From the NCBI RefSeq assembly GCF_002868845.1, contig NZ_PKUB01000052.1, forward strand, positions 53,438 to 97,536: a stretch of 44,099 nt of DNA, written 5' to 3'. Numbering within the stretch: the stretch's first letter is position 1; every line of letters starts with the position of its first letter. Positions 37,832-44,099 of this stretch are shown piece by piece. The translations under genes and the position numbers were made by a program. The notes under the pieces are model-generated. The model searched no databases. It was not told the DNA's origin and saw only the letters and a list, made by a program, of their open reading frames with translations. This DNA is from Desulfuromonas sp. (lineage in GTDB: Bacteria; Desulfobacterota; Desulfuromonadia; Desulfuromonadales; BM501).

Positions 37832-38173
37832 CTAGAGCCGGCTGGCTTCGTTCTTGTGGTAGATGTCGAAGAAGATCACGCTGTTATCGGCGACTTCGTC
37901 GCAATTGCTGCAGCGGCTCTCGATCTTTTTCGCCTGCTTGCGGCACTCCTTGCACCAGTGGTAGATGAGTCGGTAGTCGCGGCGTCCGACGTATTTTTTC
38001 AGCCTGCCGTGGTAGAGGCCGTGCATCCAGCCGTCGGCGTCGTCGGGATTGCTGAGGAGCCTCTTGATGACTTGGCCGATGCGGTGGTGGCCCGGCGGAT
38101 CGTGTTTCTTGATCTTCTCAAGCTTGGCGGCGAACTGGGCCGTTGGGAAATAGGCGAAGGCTTCACTGGGCAA
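37832..38173 (-). CDS. Solitary RelE/ParE-like toxin-fold protein with a Cys4 insertion
   Basis: 113 residues. TTG 38173 is the start, since GAAGGAGAAG sits eight bases upstream on this strand. The pattern FAAKLEKIKKHDPPGHHRIGQ, LLSNPDDADGWMHGLYHGRLKKYVGRRDYRLIYHW and IIFFDIYHKNEA matches the RelE/ParE mRNA-interferase fold. Inserted before the last strand are C74, C77, C88 and C91 (HWCKECR...RCSNCDE), a likely zinc knuckle. No antitoxin-like gene is adjacent, so it may not be a classical toxin. Unusual but clearly a real gene. Confidence 0.8.
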   Translation of the reverse strand: MPSEAFAYFPTAQFAAKLEKIKKHDPPGHHRIGQVIKRLLSNPDDADGWMHGLYHGRLKKYVGRRDYRLIYHWCKECRKQAKKIESRCSNCDEVADNSVIFFDIYHKNEASRL

Positions 38174-38357
38174 GGGCTCTTCTCCTTCTCTTCGGTGGTT
38201 GCGCTTGTCCCGATTGTACCCGACCCTGCCTCGCCAAATCCACCTCTTTTTGTCGCAACGGCATGGGCCTCGCCTGGGAAGTGGTTAATTCACCGCAGTT
38301 TTTTGAGCCATCTCGAGGTTGCCGCGGCGAGCCGAAGAGAGAGCCCTGGCGCCGTTT

Positions 38358-39083
38358 TCAATTGAGCCCGCAGCACTTTTTGTACTTCTTGCCGCTGCCG
38401 CAGGGGCACGGGTCGTTGCGTCCGATCTTCTCGTCACGGACCACCGGTTTTGGGCCGCCGCCCTCGGCCAGCCCCGCCTGACGCTCCTGTTCTAGTTCCT
38501 CCCCGTAAGCCTGCAGGGTCTCGACCGCCACGGGCAGCTGCTTGATAAGGGAAGCCAGTATTTCCCCCTCGCTCTGCTCGGCCATGTCGTCGAAAATCTC
38601 GGGAATCTGGTCCGGCTGGGCGACCCCCAGGACGATCATGAGACTGACCATGATGTCGTCGGCCTCGTCGTCGTCATCCTGATCAGCCGCGTCGAGAACC
38701 TCGTCAGGCACCCAGATATAGGAGCGCAGCGTCAGGGCCTTGTCCAGGCCGAAGGCCCAGTCGCGCAGGCGGTCGAGCATCTCCGGGGTCGGGTGATCCA
38801 GGTCGAAGGGGAACTTCAGCTCCCCCTCCAGGCGCAGCCCGTTGAGCCGGTTGTAGACGGCTCCCAGGTGGCCGAAGGTCTTGTTGGCCTGCTTTGTACT
38901 GGGGAACGACGCCAGGGCTTCGCCGAAGATGTCGGCGAACCACTCCTCCGGGTCGGTCACGTCCGGGGTGATGACGACACCGAACAGGTACCCTTCCAGC
39001 TGGTCAATGTTGAAGGCCTCGGCGGGATTGACGGCGTGGGCCAAAAGCTTCTCAAGATTGTCTCTCTCTACTGTGGTCAGCAT
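38358..39083 (-). CDS. YecA/UPF0149-family protein with C-terminal SEC-C motif
   Basis: 241 residues. The N-terminal helical domain ([18 protein letters not shown]..., EEWFADIFG) is of the UPF0149/YecA type. A very acidic linker ([11 protein letters not shown]) follows. The C-terminus [19 protein letters not shown] is the SEC-C zinc motif shared with SecA, so it may bind SecA/SecB or ribosomes. ATG 39083 lacks a strong ribosome site but fits the domain start. Confidence 0.9.
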   Translation of the reverse strand: MLTTVERDNLEKLLAHAVNPAEAFNIDQLEGYLFGVVITPDVTDPEEWFADIFGEALASFPSTKQANKTFGHLGAVYNRLNGLRLEGELKFPFDLDHPTPEMLDRLRDWAFGLDKALTLRSYIWVPDEVLDAADQDDDDEADDIMVSLMIVLGVAQPDQIPEIFDDMAEQSEGEILASLIKQLPVAVETLQAYGEELEQERQAGLAEGGGPKPVVRDEKIGRNDPCPCGSGKKYKKCCGLN

Positions 39084-39441
39084 GCTCTCGTCCTCGGGTC
39101 GGGGTTCCCCGAGAATATACCCGGAGCTGGACGAGAAATACCACCCCTAATCGGACCGTTTTCGTCTCACACGATCCCACCTTCCCCTTCGCGCCCTTAG
39201 CGAAGTTGAGCGAGCGAAGCGAACGGGCGTGAGGCCGGTTGTCCTTTTCACGGTGCGTATGGGTTGACCTTCCCCCGGGCCACGACGTTCAAGACCCTCT
39301 TAACCTATTGAAAGTGGGAGAAAACAACCCGACATCGGGTGCCACGGGGACGGATGTCTGCTGTTGGGCCCGTTTCGAATCGCTATAGTGACGCCAAGGA
39401 GTCGGACAGGATCAACCCCTGAAACAGGAAAGGAGGACGGC
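39084..39441. other. Divergent intergenic region with REP-like copy 4
   Basis: 358 bp between the YecA-like gene and the His/Arg-rich secreted protein. It holds one REP-like repeat. TATAGT at about 39384 may be a -10 for the downstream gene, with no good -35. No gene supported. Confidence 0.55.
39186..39235 (+). repeat. REP-like repeat, copy 4
   Basis: CCCTTCGCGCCCTTAGCGAAG, TTGAGCGAGCGA, AGCGAACGGGCGTGAGGC. The 3' half matches copy 2 closely and contains GAGCGAGCGAAGCGAACG. Confidence 0.8.
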
Positions 39442-39855
39442 ATGATGAATCGAATGATGATCACCCTGATGGCGGGCGCCCTGGTCCTGGGGGCCACGTC
39501 GGTCTTTGCCGGTGGAGGCGACCCTTACCGCAGCTCGGTGTCCTTCCGCATCGGCGACGTGGCCATAACGATCACCGACAGCGATCGCGGCCGCCGTCAT
39601 GGCCATGAGTATGAGCATGGCCACGATCGAAGAATAAACCACCGCCCTGCCCGTCACCTCTGCGATTGCGGTCACGACAACCACCACTGGAAACATGCGA
39701 GGAAACACGCGCGGTGGGAGGCCGGAAAGGCGAAGGACAGGGCAAAACATCGGGCAAAGCACAGGGCCAGGACGCACCGGAGATGGGACAGGGGCTGTGA
39801 CGATCGCTCGATGCATGCGGCCTACGATAGGCCGGGCTGGGGCTGGAGGTATTGA
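39442..39855 (+). CDS. Secreted His- and Arg-rich basic protein, function unknown
   Basis: 137 residues from ATG 39442 with AGGAGG seven bases upstream. Signal peptide MMNRMMITLMAGALVLGATSVFA, cleaved about residue 23. The mature protein begins GGGDPYRSSVSFRIGDVAITI and then is dominated by His, Arg and Lys (GRRHGHEYEHGHD, CDCGHDNHHW, KHRAKHRARTHRRW) with three Cys. No family recognised. It may bind metal or polyanion (DNA, polysaccharide) in the periplasm or outside. Confidence 0.75.
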   Translation: MMNRMMITLMAGALVLGATSVFAGGGDPYRSSVSFRIGDVAITITDSDRGRRHGHEYEHGHDRRINHRPARHLCDCGHDNHHWKHARKHARWEAGKAKDRAKHRAKHRARTHRRWDRGCDDRSMHAAYDRPGWGWRY

Positions 39856-39891
39856 TCTGCGGCCCGAAGGTTCTCTCGTAGAGGGCCAACT

Positions 39892-39941
39892 TCCTTTGCG
39901 CCCTTTGCGACCATGAGGGAGCATAGCGAGCTGGCGTGAGA
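39892..39941 (+). repeat. REP-like repeat, copy 5
   Basis: TCCTTTGCGCCCTTTGCGAC, CATGAGGGAGCAT, AGCGAGCTGGCGTGAGAC. It follows the His/Arg-rich gene by 37 bp. Confidence 0.75.
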
Positions 39942-39976
39942 CATGCCTTGCGATGTGTCGACGGAAGGGAGGCGTT

Positions 39977-40447
39977 TCAGGGATAGAGGCGGAAGACCTG
40001 CTCGGCCACGCAGGCGGGTTTTTCGCTCCCCTCCAGTTCCACGGTCATGAGGCAGACGACCTCGACCCCCTCCCCTGCCTGCCGCGCCTCTGCGATCGAC
40101 ATGCGGGCCCGGACCTTCGAGCCGGCAGGGACCGGGGCGGGGAAGCGCACCTTGTTCAGGCCGTAATTGACCCGCATGCGCATCCCGGGGAAGTGGCGGG
40201 CCATGAACTCGGGGGTGTTGCTGCCGGTCAGGCCGGGAATCAGCGAGAGGGTCAGAAAGCCGTGGGCGACGGTCCCGCCGTAGGGGGATTCACGCCTCGC
40301 CCGCTCCGGGTCGGTGTGGATCCACTGGCGGTCGCCGGTCAGCTCGGCGAAGGCGTCGATCCGTTCCTGGGTGATGGTTTCCCAGTTGCCGATGAGGAGG
40401 TCTTCGCCGAGGCGGCTTTGGAGGGTTTTCAGGAGTTGGGTTGTCAA
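39977..40447 (-). CDS. MaoC-like dehydratase / hot-dog hydratase
   Basis: About 156 residues. The N-terminal extension of the long frame overlaps the previous gene, so TTG 40447 (LTTQLLKTLQSRLG) is the likely start, eight bases after the stop of the DUF6172-like gene. MaoC signature: ITQERIDAFAELTGDRQWIHTDPERA, then SPYGGTVAHGFLTLSLIPGL with catalytic Asp and His. It likely hydrates enoyl-CoA or a similar thioester. C-terminus VCLMTVELEGSEKPACVAEQVFRLYP is typical. Confidence 0.88.
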   Translation of the reverse strand: MTTQLLKTLQSRLGEDLLIGNWETITQERIDAFAELTGDRQWIHTDPERARRESPYGGTVAHGFLTLSLIPGLTGSNTPEFMARHFPGMRMRVNYGLNKVRFPAPVPAGSKVRARMSIAEARQAGEGVEVVCLMTVELEGSEKPACVAEQVFRLYP

Positions 40448-40455
40448 TTCCGAGC

Positions 40456-40803
40456 CTATTCTTCGACCTCTTCGCTCTGGATCATTGAATCTTTCACGTC
40501 CATCTGAAACGCGTCTTTGGGTTTTTTCATTCGATAACCCGGCTTGACGAGGATTTCCAAATAAAAAGATTCGAGTTGTTGTTCTTCGGCCTGGGAAATA
40601 CATTTATTGATGGCGGACAAATGAATAACTTCACTACTTGCTTCATCGGCGCCGAACCGGCAGTCAAAATCCCAATAATCGACATTTGGGGGCAGGGTCT
40701 TTTTACGTTCTCTTCTTATGTATTTTTTAACTTCGTGTTTTATGGCTTCAACAAGCCGAGGGCCTTTGATCCTTGGGTGAGACATTTGAAACGTTTTTTT
40801 CAT
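40456..40803 (-). CDS. DUF6172-like protein
   Basis: 115 residues from ATG 40803 (MKKTFQMSHPRIKGPRLVEA). Highly charged, with the conserved-looking block HEVKKYIRRERKKTLP, VDYWDFDCRFG and LESFYLEILVKPGYR. From memory this is the DUF6172 family found across proteobacteria; the function is unknown. The gene is lower in GC than neighbours, and it forms a unit with the MaoC gene. Confidence 0.75.
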   Translation of the reverse strand: MKKTFQMSHPRIKGPRLVEAIKHEVKKYIRRERKKTLPPNVDYWDFDCRFGADEASSEVIHLSAINKCISQAEEQQLESFYLEILVKPGYRMKKPKDAFQMDVKDSMIQSEEVEE

Positions 40804-40900
40804 GATTATTCCAAATCGTGTGGTTAGCATTATAGGAAACAAACTTCGATTAGTGACATGGTATCATCAAAGTCCGGTTTTCCAAATCGTTTGTTACACA

Positions 40901-40969
40901 GATGAATTCGGCGCAGACGAAAACTTGCCTTCGGCTTCGGACATTCGTCCGCGTCTTTCCGAATTCATC
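40901..40969. repeat. Long imperfect inverted repeat
   Basis: GATGAATTCGG (40901-40911) is the exact inverse complement of CCGAATTCATC (40959-40969). Inner segments GACGAA and TTCGTC also pair, leaving a GC-rich centre. It lies in the 218-bp gap between two minus-strand genes and lacks a T-run, so it is a stable intergenic hairpin or a small mobile remnant. Confidence 0.7.
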
Positions 40970-41021
40970 CACTCCGCTCCGACTGCGTCACAGGGGATGC
41001 AACGTCCACCAAAGCTCCGGA

Positions 41022-41552
41022 CTAAACCTGTCTTTTCCCATTTTCCTGGTCCTGGACCGTAATCTCCTCCGGGCAGTCCTCGGGAGTGAACCAGTCGTTG
41101 TCGATGAACCCGGCGTCGGTGAACTTTTCCAGCGACCGTTTCATGTACTTCCCCTCGGCCGAGGCGGCCAGGGTTCCGTCGGGCAGGAAGAGTTCGCCGC
41201 TCCCCTCGAAGAGCCGCCCGTTGTCGTTGGTGATGCGCCCGACCACCTTCAGCTCCACCTCGTACGGCACCGGCCTCTTGTATTTCACGTTCAACTCGAC
41301 CGTCACGCCGAAGGTCTTGTTGTCGTAGTGGCACATGATCGCGCGGCCGATGGTCTCGTCGAGGATCGCCGCGGTAATGCCGCCGTGGGTGATCTTCGGG
41401 TAGCTCTGGTGAAAATGGCGCGGGGTGAAGACGGCGATCACCTCGTCGTTCTCGGTTTCGTGGAAGCGGGTCTTGAGGCCGAAACCGTTTTCGACGCCGC
41501 AGACCATGCAGTCGCGGGAGATGTTCTGGGTGCCTTTGATTTTGTGGGTCAT
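41022..41552 (-). CDS. PaaI-family hot-dog thioesterase
   Basis: 176 residues from ATG 41552. It opens SRDCMVCGVENGFGLKTRFHE, a Cys-containing N-terminus of many PaaI-like proteins. The hot-dog core KITHGGITAAILDETIGRA carries the HGG and catalytic Asp/Glu, and LNVKYKRPVPYEVELKVVGRI follows. It is probably an acyl-CoA thioesterase of unknown specificity. Confidence 0.9.
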   Translation of the reverse strand: MTHKIKGTQNISRDCMVCGVENGFGLKTRFHETENDEVIAVFTPRHFHQSYPKITHGGITAAILDETIGRAIMCHYDNKTFGVTVELNVKYKRPVPYEVELKVVGRITNDNGRLFEGSGELFLPDGTLAASAEGKYMKRSLEKFTDAGFIDNDWFTPEDCPEEITVQDQENGKRQV

Positions 41553-41624
41553 TCGGAGCTTTCCGTTAAGGGATAGTCGGGGAAAAGGTCATGACCTTAA
41601 AAGGGGCCAGGCCACGAGACATCC

Positions 41625-42137
41625 TCATGGGTCCTCTTCTTTCTTCTGGCGGGATATGGGAATAATCTTGCCGTCTTCAAACGTTATGCTGCACGGCAGC
41701 TTGAACTTGAGCTTCGCATTCGTGAAGCCGACAACTTCCATCCCCTGGACCACCTTGCAGTCGGTCGACTCGACCGCCTCGCGTACGGTTTCGGTCGCCG
41801 AATCGCATCCGAGGACAATCACCGCTTCATACTGTTCGGCCTGTTTCCGAAGCTTTTTGCGCCGGCCTGAAGTCCACATGCAGACGAAGAAATGGTGAGG
41901 GAGATTGCTGTTGAAAACTCTGGTGTGGATCCCCTCTTCTTCCAACCGGGACTGCAGTGCCTCGATGTGCCGGGCAAAGGGCGCGGACTTGAAGAAACTC
42001 TTGAAGAGTTGGATGAAGGGTTTCCCCTCTCTCAGGGCGACCGTCACCGCAGGGCACATGTTGCAGGGGACGATCAGCGCAGAACTCACCCCTGCAAGCT
42101 CGGGAACAACGTCCAGATCCTTAAGGTTGATTGGCAT
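41625..42137 (-). CDS. Hypothetical protein with CNMCP motif
   Basis: 170 residues from ATG 42137 with GGGGAGGCTGAAA upstream. N-terminal SSALIVPCNMCPAVTVALREGKP contains a CxxC. The middle VFNSNLPHHFFVCMWTSGRRKKLRKQAEQYEAVIVLGCDSATETVREAV resembles a Rossmann-like half with another Cys. The C-terminus FTNAKLKFKLPCSITFEDGKI adds a Cys. The general style recalls C-terminal MTHFR-associated or corrinoid-linked proteins, but I cannot assign a family. It could bind a metal or cluster. Confidence 0.7.
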   Translation of the reverse strand: MPINLKDLDVVPELAGVSSALIVPCNMCPAVTVALREGKPFIQLFKSFFKSAPFARHIEALQSRLEEEGIHTRVFNSNLPHHFFVCMWTSGRRKKLRKQAEQYEAVIVLGCDSATETVREAVESTDCKVVQGMEVVGFTNAKLKFKLPCSITFEDGKIIPISRQKKEEDP

Positions 42138-42249
42138 TTTCAGCCTCCCCTCTCTTCAACCGGTTCCCTGGCCCGATAAATAGTCAGGCAGAGGTTCCCT
42201 GTTTGAAGGCCCGACCCCGATAACCGGTGGGATTTGTTTTCCGAATTTT

Positions 42250-42780
42250 CTAGCGCTCCCTCAAGTAAGTGCTTTTCACTAGAATATCGTCGAAAACTTC
42301 AGTCTTGGCGTGCCGGAACTTCAGGGGTTCGGTCAGGCTGCCGAACAGAGGGTGGCCGCCGCCAAGCAGGATGGGAACACGCGTGACGACGATCTCGTCG
42401 ATGATATCCTCGGCGAGAAATCTGCGAATCGTATCGCCGCCGTCGATGTACAGGTTTTCGTAGCCCTGGCCGTTCAGTTCGGACACCATCTCCGACGGTG
42501 TCCCCTCGATGAACCGGACCTTTCCCTCGAGGTGCGCGGGGATTTCCTTCAAGCTGCTGCTTGCGACGAAGACCGGCTTTTCGTAGGGCCACTGCCCGAA
42601 CGAGAGGACCGTCTCAAAGGTGTTTCTGCCCATGACGATCGCGTCGATGCGGCCCATGAGCTCGCTCCAGCCGTAGTCGCTTCCCGACGGGTTCGGAATC
42701 TCATGCAGCCAATCGACGCTGCCGTCGGAGGTGGCGATATAGCCGTCGAGGCTCGTGGCGATATAAACGATATTCTTCAC
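42250..42780 (-). CDS. RibD C-terminal / dihydrofolate reductase-fold protein
   Basis: 176 residues from GTG 42780 (AAGGAAATTCC-like site on this strand). Starts KNIVYIATSLDGYIATSDGSVDWL, then IDAIVMGRNTFETVLSFG (NADPH site), LYIDGGDTIRRFLAED and PILLGGGHPLFG. This is the YyaP/RibD_C group of reductases rather than true DHFR. The substrate is unknown. Confidence 0.92.
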   Translation of the reverse strand: MKNIVYIATSLDGYIATSDGSVDWLHEIPNPSGSDYGWSELMGRIDAIVMGRNTFETVLSFGQWPYEKPVFVASSSLKEIPAHLEGKVRFIEGTPSEMVSELNGQGYENLYIDGGDTIRRFLAEDIIDEIVVTRVPILLGGGHPLFGSLTEPLKFRHAKTEVFDDILVKSTYLRER

Positions 42781-42811
42781 GGAAATTCCTTAACCAGATT
42801 CCATCGGGGTC

Positions 42812-43873
42812 CTAGCGATCCTCTCCCTCGTCGGGGATCAATCCGAGCTTGCGCGCCCTCTTCTCCCAGTTCTCCCGGGCCAGCCGCTGCATGTCCTCGA
42901 CCGTGTCGAGCTCGTCGACGATCTCGATCCCGAGGAGGGTCTCCATCAAATCCTCGATGGTGACGATCCCCTCGAAGCCGCCGTACTCGTCGACGACCAT
43001 GGCGATGTGCTCGTTCTGGCCGACGAGGGAGTCGAAGAGGGCCATGATGGGGGCGTACTCGTAGACGACGGGGATTTTCCGGGCGAGCTCCTTCAGCGCC
43101 CGCTCGTGGTGCCCCTCGATGATCTGGCGCTGCACCTCGTCCCTGCGCACAAAGCCGGTGATCTGGTCGATGCTCTCCCGGTAGACAGGGATGCGGGTGA
43201 AGGGGGAGGCGATCCCCCTCTTCCGATAGTCGGCGACGGTCATCTCCTCGGGCAGGGCGGTCACCACGGTGCGCGGGGTCATGATGCTGTTGACGTAGAT
43301 GCGGTTGAAGCGCATCAGGTTCTTGATGATGCGCGACTCGTCCTCATGGATGACCCCCTCGCGGGCGCCGATGGTGGAGATGGCGCTGAGGTCGGCCCGG
43401 CTGTAGACGCTCTCTTCCTCGGACTTGCGCAGCAGGCGGGTGAGGAGCTGGCTGATCTGGACGAAGGGGTAAAGGATGAGGATCATCCACCGGGTGATGC
43501 GGGCCGAAAGGGGCGCCAACGGCTTCCAGTAGGTGGCGCCGAGGGTCTTCGGGATGATCTCGGAGAAGATGAGGATGGCCAGGGTCAGCAGGGCCGAGAC
43601 GACCGAGAGGTACTCGTTGCCCCACAGTCGCTGGGCCTGGGCCCCGACCCCGGCGGCGCCGATGGTGTGGGCGAAGGTGTTGAGGGTGAGGATCGCCGCC
43701 AGGGGGCGGTCGATATTCTCCTTGAGGCGGTTGAGCAGGTGGGCGGTCTTAGGCGCCTCCTTCTCCTTGCCCGCGATGTAGGCCGGGGAGATGCTCAGCA
43801 GCACCGCCTCGAGGATCGAGCAGAGGAAGGAGAAGAAGATGGCGATGAAGAGGTAGAGGATGAGTGTCGGCAT
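42812..43873 (-). CDS. CorC/HlyC-type (CNNM-like) membrane protein with CBS pair
   Basis: 353 residues from ATG 43873. The DUF21/CNNM transmembrane domain (MPTLILYLFIAIFFSFLCSILEAVLLS..., LTLAILIFSEIIPKTLGATY, about residues 1-145) precedes two CBS domains (about 195-330: MTPRTVVTALPEEMT, IPVYRESIDQITGFVRRDEV, IAMVVDEYGGFEGIVTIEDLMETLLGIEI). Proteins of this family export Mg2+ or Co2+ or act as divalent cation transporters. The last part is short and lacks the CorC_HlyC domain, which fits CNNM-type members. Confidence 0.92.
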   Translation of the reverse strand: MPTLILYLFIAIFFSFLCSILEAVLLSISPAYIAGKEKEAPKTAHLLNRLKENIDRPLAAILTLNTFAHTIGAAGVGAQAQRLWGNEYLSVVSALLTLAILIFSEIIPKTLGATYWKPLAPLSARITRWMILILYPFVQISQLLTRLLRKSEEESVYSRADLSAISTIGAREGVIHEDESRIIKNLMRFNRIYVNSIMTPRTVVTALPEEMTVADYRKRGIASPFTRIPVYRESIDQITGFVRRDEVQRQIIEGHHERALKELARKIPVVYEYAPIMALFDSLVGQNEHIAMVVDEYGGFEGIVTIEDLMETLLGIEIVDELDTVEDMQRLARENWEKRARKLGLIPDEGEDR

Positions 43874-44099
43874 GGTGGTTTCCCTGGATGGCCTTGGTGG
43901 AGGTTATACACTTCTCTTACCACGCTTGGTGCCACCCGGCAACGGGAAATACCTGAGGAGGCGCGCTAGCCCCTGGGGACTGGCCTCTTTGCTCTGTTTG
44001 GTAAGTTGCCGACCCCTCTTAGATCTTGTCTGAAAAATGGAGTTAAGTATGGTGATCCGTAACTTCCTGATAGCAGGTCTATTCCACTTTTGAAGGCCT
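43874..44099. other. Right-end intergenic sequence
   Basis: 226 bp with no gene. GGAGTTAAGTATGGTG at about 44040-44055 resembles, from memory, the end sequence often seen beside REP-associated or Y1-type transposases; nothing here confirms it. Confidence 0.3.

Noticed and set aside
44030-44099. Transposon end at the right edge
   Set aside because: The resemblance is from memory over about 16 bp only; no transposase or terminal repeat is visible in the window.

Overview
The window is about 44 kb of GC-rich chromosome, probably from the Desulfuromonadales (Geobacter, Desulfuromonas or Pelobacter relatives). The grounds are family composition rather than a database match: c-di-GMP enzymes with PAS domains, small lipoprotein c-type cytochromes, GEMM-I riboswitches with the cyclic AMP-GMP specificity base, and a pyrR-pyrB-pyrC-carA-carB cluster. 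I see no phage, plasmid, CRISPR array, tRNA, rRNA or intact transposase. Most of the window is chromosomal housekeeping DNA interleaved with second-messenger signalling genes.

Layout. 1-139 is the 3' end of a gene (QueE-like). 102-4453 is a tandem duplication: each unit has a promoter, a GEMM-I riboswitch plus terminator, a 404-residue outer-membrane porin and a 140-residue PstS-like periplasmic protein. It is followed within 45 bp by a large GGDEF-EAL protein. 7391-8110 is a creatininase-family gene broken by one in-frame TAG. 8177-10562 holds coaD-rsmD (minus strand) and dgt. 10758-16986 holds a GAF/GGDEF/EAL protein with degenerate active sites, yhbY, two monoheme cytochrome c lipoproteins, a metallo-beta-lactamase-fold hydrolase, a receiver-PilZ protein, an unusual ferredoxin and a class II aldolase. 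17070-21578 holds a lipoprotein aminopeptidase and a polytopic sensor with PAS, GGDEF and EAL domains.

21825-34972 is the housekeeping core: lepA-lepB, a PyrR-type attenuator, pyrR-pyrB-pyrC-carA-carB, greA, a DUF1858 protein and recG. 35143-43873 is a looser set of single genes: an M20 amidohydrolase, TerC, a solitary RelE/ParE-like protein with a Cys4 insertion, a YecA/SEC-C protein, a secreted His/Arg-rich protein, MaoC and PaaI hot-dog proteins, a DUF6172-like protein, a DHFR-fold protein and a CorC/HlyC-type membrane protein. Five copies of a roughly 50-bp REP-like repeat lie between 36.4 and 39.95 kb.

Most notable signal. Both riboswitches carry A at the position equivalent to G20 of the Vc2 c-di-GMP aptamer, which is the hallmark of the GEMM-Ib (3',3'-cGAMP) class known from Geobacter. 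They appear to control a duplicated porin/PstS-like pair. The second copy runs directly into a c-di-GMP synthesis/degradation gene. The duplication carries a fossil of the upstream gene's last codons, which fixes its left boundary. The window also encodes a PilZ receiver protein and two further GGDEF/EAL proteins, so nucleotide second messengers are a recurring theme here. None of the three GGDEF domains shows the substitution expected of a cGAMP-making (Hypr) enzyme, so the ligand would have to be made elsewhere.
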